This document shows positions 63,247 through 64,000 of a DNA stretch of 64,000 nt, piece by piece. Source of the DNA: Sphingobium sp. JS3065 (GTDB lineage: Bacteria; Pseudomonadota; Alphaproteobacteria; Sphingomonadales; Sphingomonadaceae); contig NZ_CP102664.1 in NCBI RefSeq assembly GCF_026427355.1, positions 2,542,001-2,606,000 of the forward strand, read 5' to 3'. A model generated the notes under the pieces. That model was not told the DNA's origin and searched no databases. It was given only the letters and a program-made list of their open reading frames with translations. The position numbers and the translations under genes are program-made. The stretch's first letter is position 1; each line of letters opens with the position of its first letter.

Positions 63247-64000
63247 TCACGGCAGGACGCCCAGCTCTGTCTCCATGATCCGACGCATTGCGAACTTCTG
63301 GGCCTTGCCGGTGACGGTCATTTCGAAGCGCTCGACGATGCGCACGTAGCGAGGCACCTTGAAATGGGCGATCCGTCCGCGGCAGTGATCGAGCACATCC
63401 TGCTCCGAGAGGACCGCACCCGGCTTGGGGATCACCCAGGCGCAGACTTCTTCTCCATACTTCTCGTTCGCGACACCGAAGACCTGGGCATCCGCAATCG
63501 ATGGATGCGCGAGCAGAAACTCCTCGATCTCGCGCGGGTAGATGTTCTCGCCGCCGCGAATAATCATGTCCTTGATCCTGCCGGTAATCCGGACGTAGCC
63601 GTGCTCGTCCATCACCGCGAGATCGCCCGAATGCATCCAGCCTTCGGAATCGATGGCCTCGGCAGTGCGTTCCGGATCGTCCCAATAGCCCAGCATCACG
63701 GCATAGCCGCGCGAGCAGTATTCGCCCTGTTCGCCGACGGGCAGAGTTGCGCCATCCGGTCCGATGACCTTGGCCTCGGCATGCGGATGAACGCGGCCAA
63801 CCGTGGAGACGCGCTCTTCCAACGGATCATCGGTGGCGGTCTGGGTAGTGAGCGGGCTGGTCTCGGTCATGCCGTAACCGATCGTCACTTCCCGCATGTT
63901 GAGCCGCTCGATCACCTGCCGCATGAGCGCGACCGGGCACGTGGCGCCAGCCATGATCCCGGTGCGCAGGGTGGAGACATCGTAATGCTCGAAATCTGGA
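63247..64000 (-). CDS. acyl-CoA ligase (AMP-binding), C-terminal part
   Basis: 251 residues are visible, with the start beyond the right edge. [70 protein letters not shown] and the catalytic Lys in [11 protein letters not shown] are all present. Closely similar to the ligase at 21457-23133 inside the island, so the two are paralogues or xenologues. Likely activates a fatty or aromatic acid with CoA. Confidence 0.92.
   Translation of the reverse strand, partial: PDFEHYDVSTLRTGIMAGATCPVALMRQVIERLNMREVTIGYGMTETSPLTTQTATDDPLEERVSTVGRVHPHAEAKVIGPDGATLPVGEQGEYCSRGYAVMLGYWDDPERTAEAIDSEGWMHSGDLAVMDEHGYVRITGRIKDMIIRGGENIYPREIEEFLLAHPSIADAQVFGVANEKYGEEVCAWVIPKPGAVLSEQDVLDHCRGRIAHFKVPRYVRIVERFEMTVTGKAQKFAMRRIMETELGVLP

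Overview
The window looks like a chromosomal segment of a GC-rich alphaproteobacterium of the sphingomonad group (Sphingobium/Sphingomonas-like). The evidence is the character of the ribosomal and Sec proteins, several TonB-dependent receptors, and short repeats of the kind common between sphingomonad genes. No genus is proved from this sequence alone.

Layout. (1) 1-11054, minus strand: the str and S10/spc ribosomal clusters, read rpsL-rpsG-fusA-tuf, then rpsJ-rplC-rplD-rplW-rplB-rpsS-rplV-rpsC-rplP-rpmC-rpsQ-rplN-rplX-rplE (cut by the left edge). (2) 11.5-20.2 kb: an M23 peptidase/bactofilin pair, a comM gene broken by an in-frame amber codon, rlmE, a Ppx/GppA phosphatase, a Mth938-like gene and secF-secD-yajC. 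(3) 20.36-39.76 kb: tRNA-Pro(GGG) followed by a 19.3-kb genomic island. The 3' end of the tRNA gene is repeated at 39710-39755. The island carries a myo-inositol catabolic set (iolB, iolE, iolD, iolC-DUF2090 fusion, iolG and an RpiR regulator). With it are three unrelated hydrolases (HSL-type esterase, beta-lactamase-fold esterase, CocE/NonD-type), a CoA ligase, a GST, an intact TonB receptor and a receptor fragment. Debris of IS481-like and IS110-like elements and of an integrase lies at the joints. (4) 39.9-49.5 kb: an endolysin/holin pair, a lipoprotein, the alpha operon rpsM-rpsK-rpoA-rplQ on the plus strand, a prolyl oligopeptidase and guaA. (5) 49.5-52.9 kb: a small element behind guaA with a C-terminally truncated P4-type integrase and a hipB-hipA toxin-antitoxin pair. 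(6) 53-60 kb: an aminotransferase, a deleted integrase, and a TonB receptor/membrane protein/PepSY operon behind a Fur-box-like palindrome. (7) 60.3-63.15 kb: nested insertions. A complete IS66 element with an 8-bp target duplication and a ~105-bp short repeat both sit inside the relic of an IS6-family transposase. (8) 63.2-64 kb: the C-terminal part of another acyl-CoA ligase.

How the parts may work together. The island reads as one nutrient-scavenging unit. The outer-membrane receptor would import a substrate, and the esterases would split it. IolG-IolE-IolD-IolB-IolC would degrade the inositol half, with the CoA ligase activating the acid half. An RpiR protein would control expression. The inositol enzymes are well supported. 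The idea that the natural substrate is an inositol ester or other conjugate is inference from gene content. No iolA (malonate-semialdehyde dehydrogenase) and no inner-membrane inositol transporter is visible in the window.
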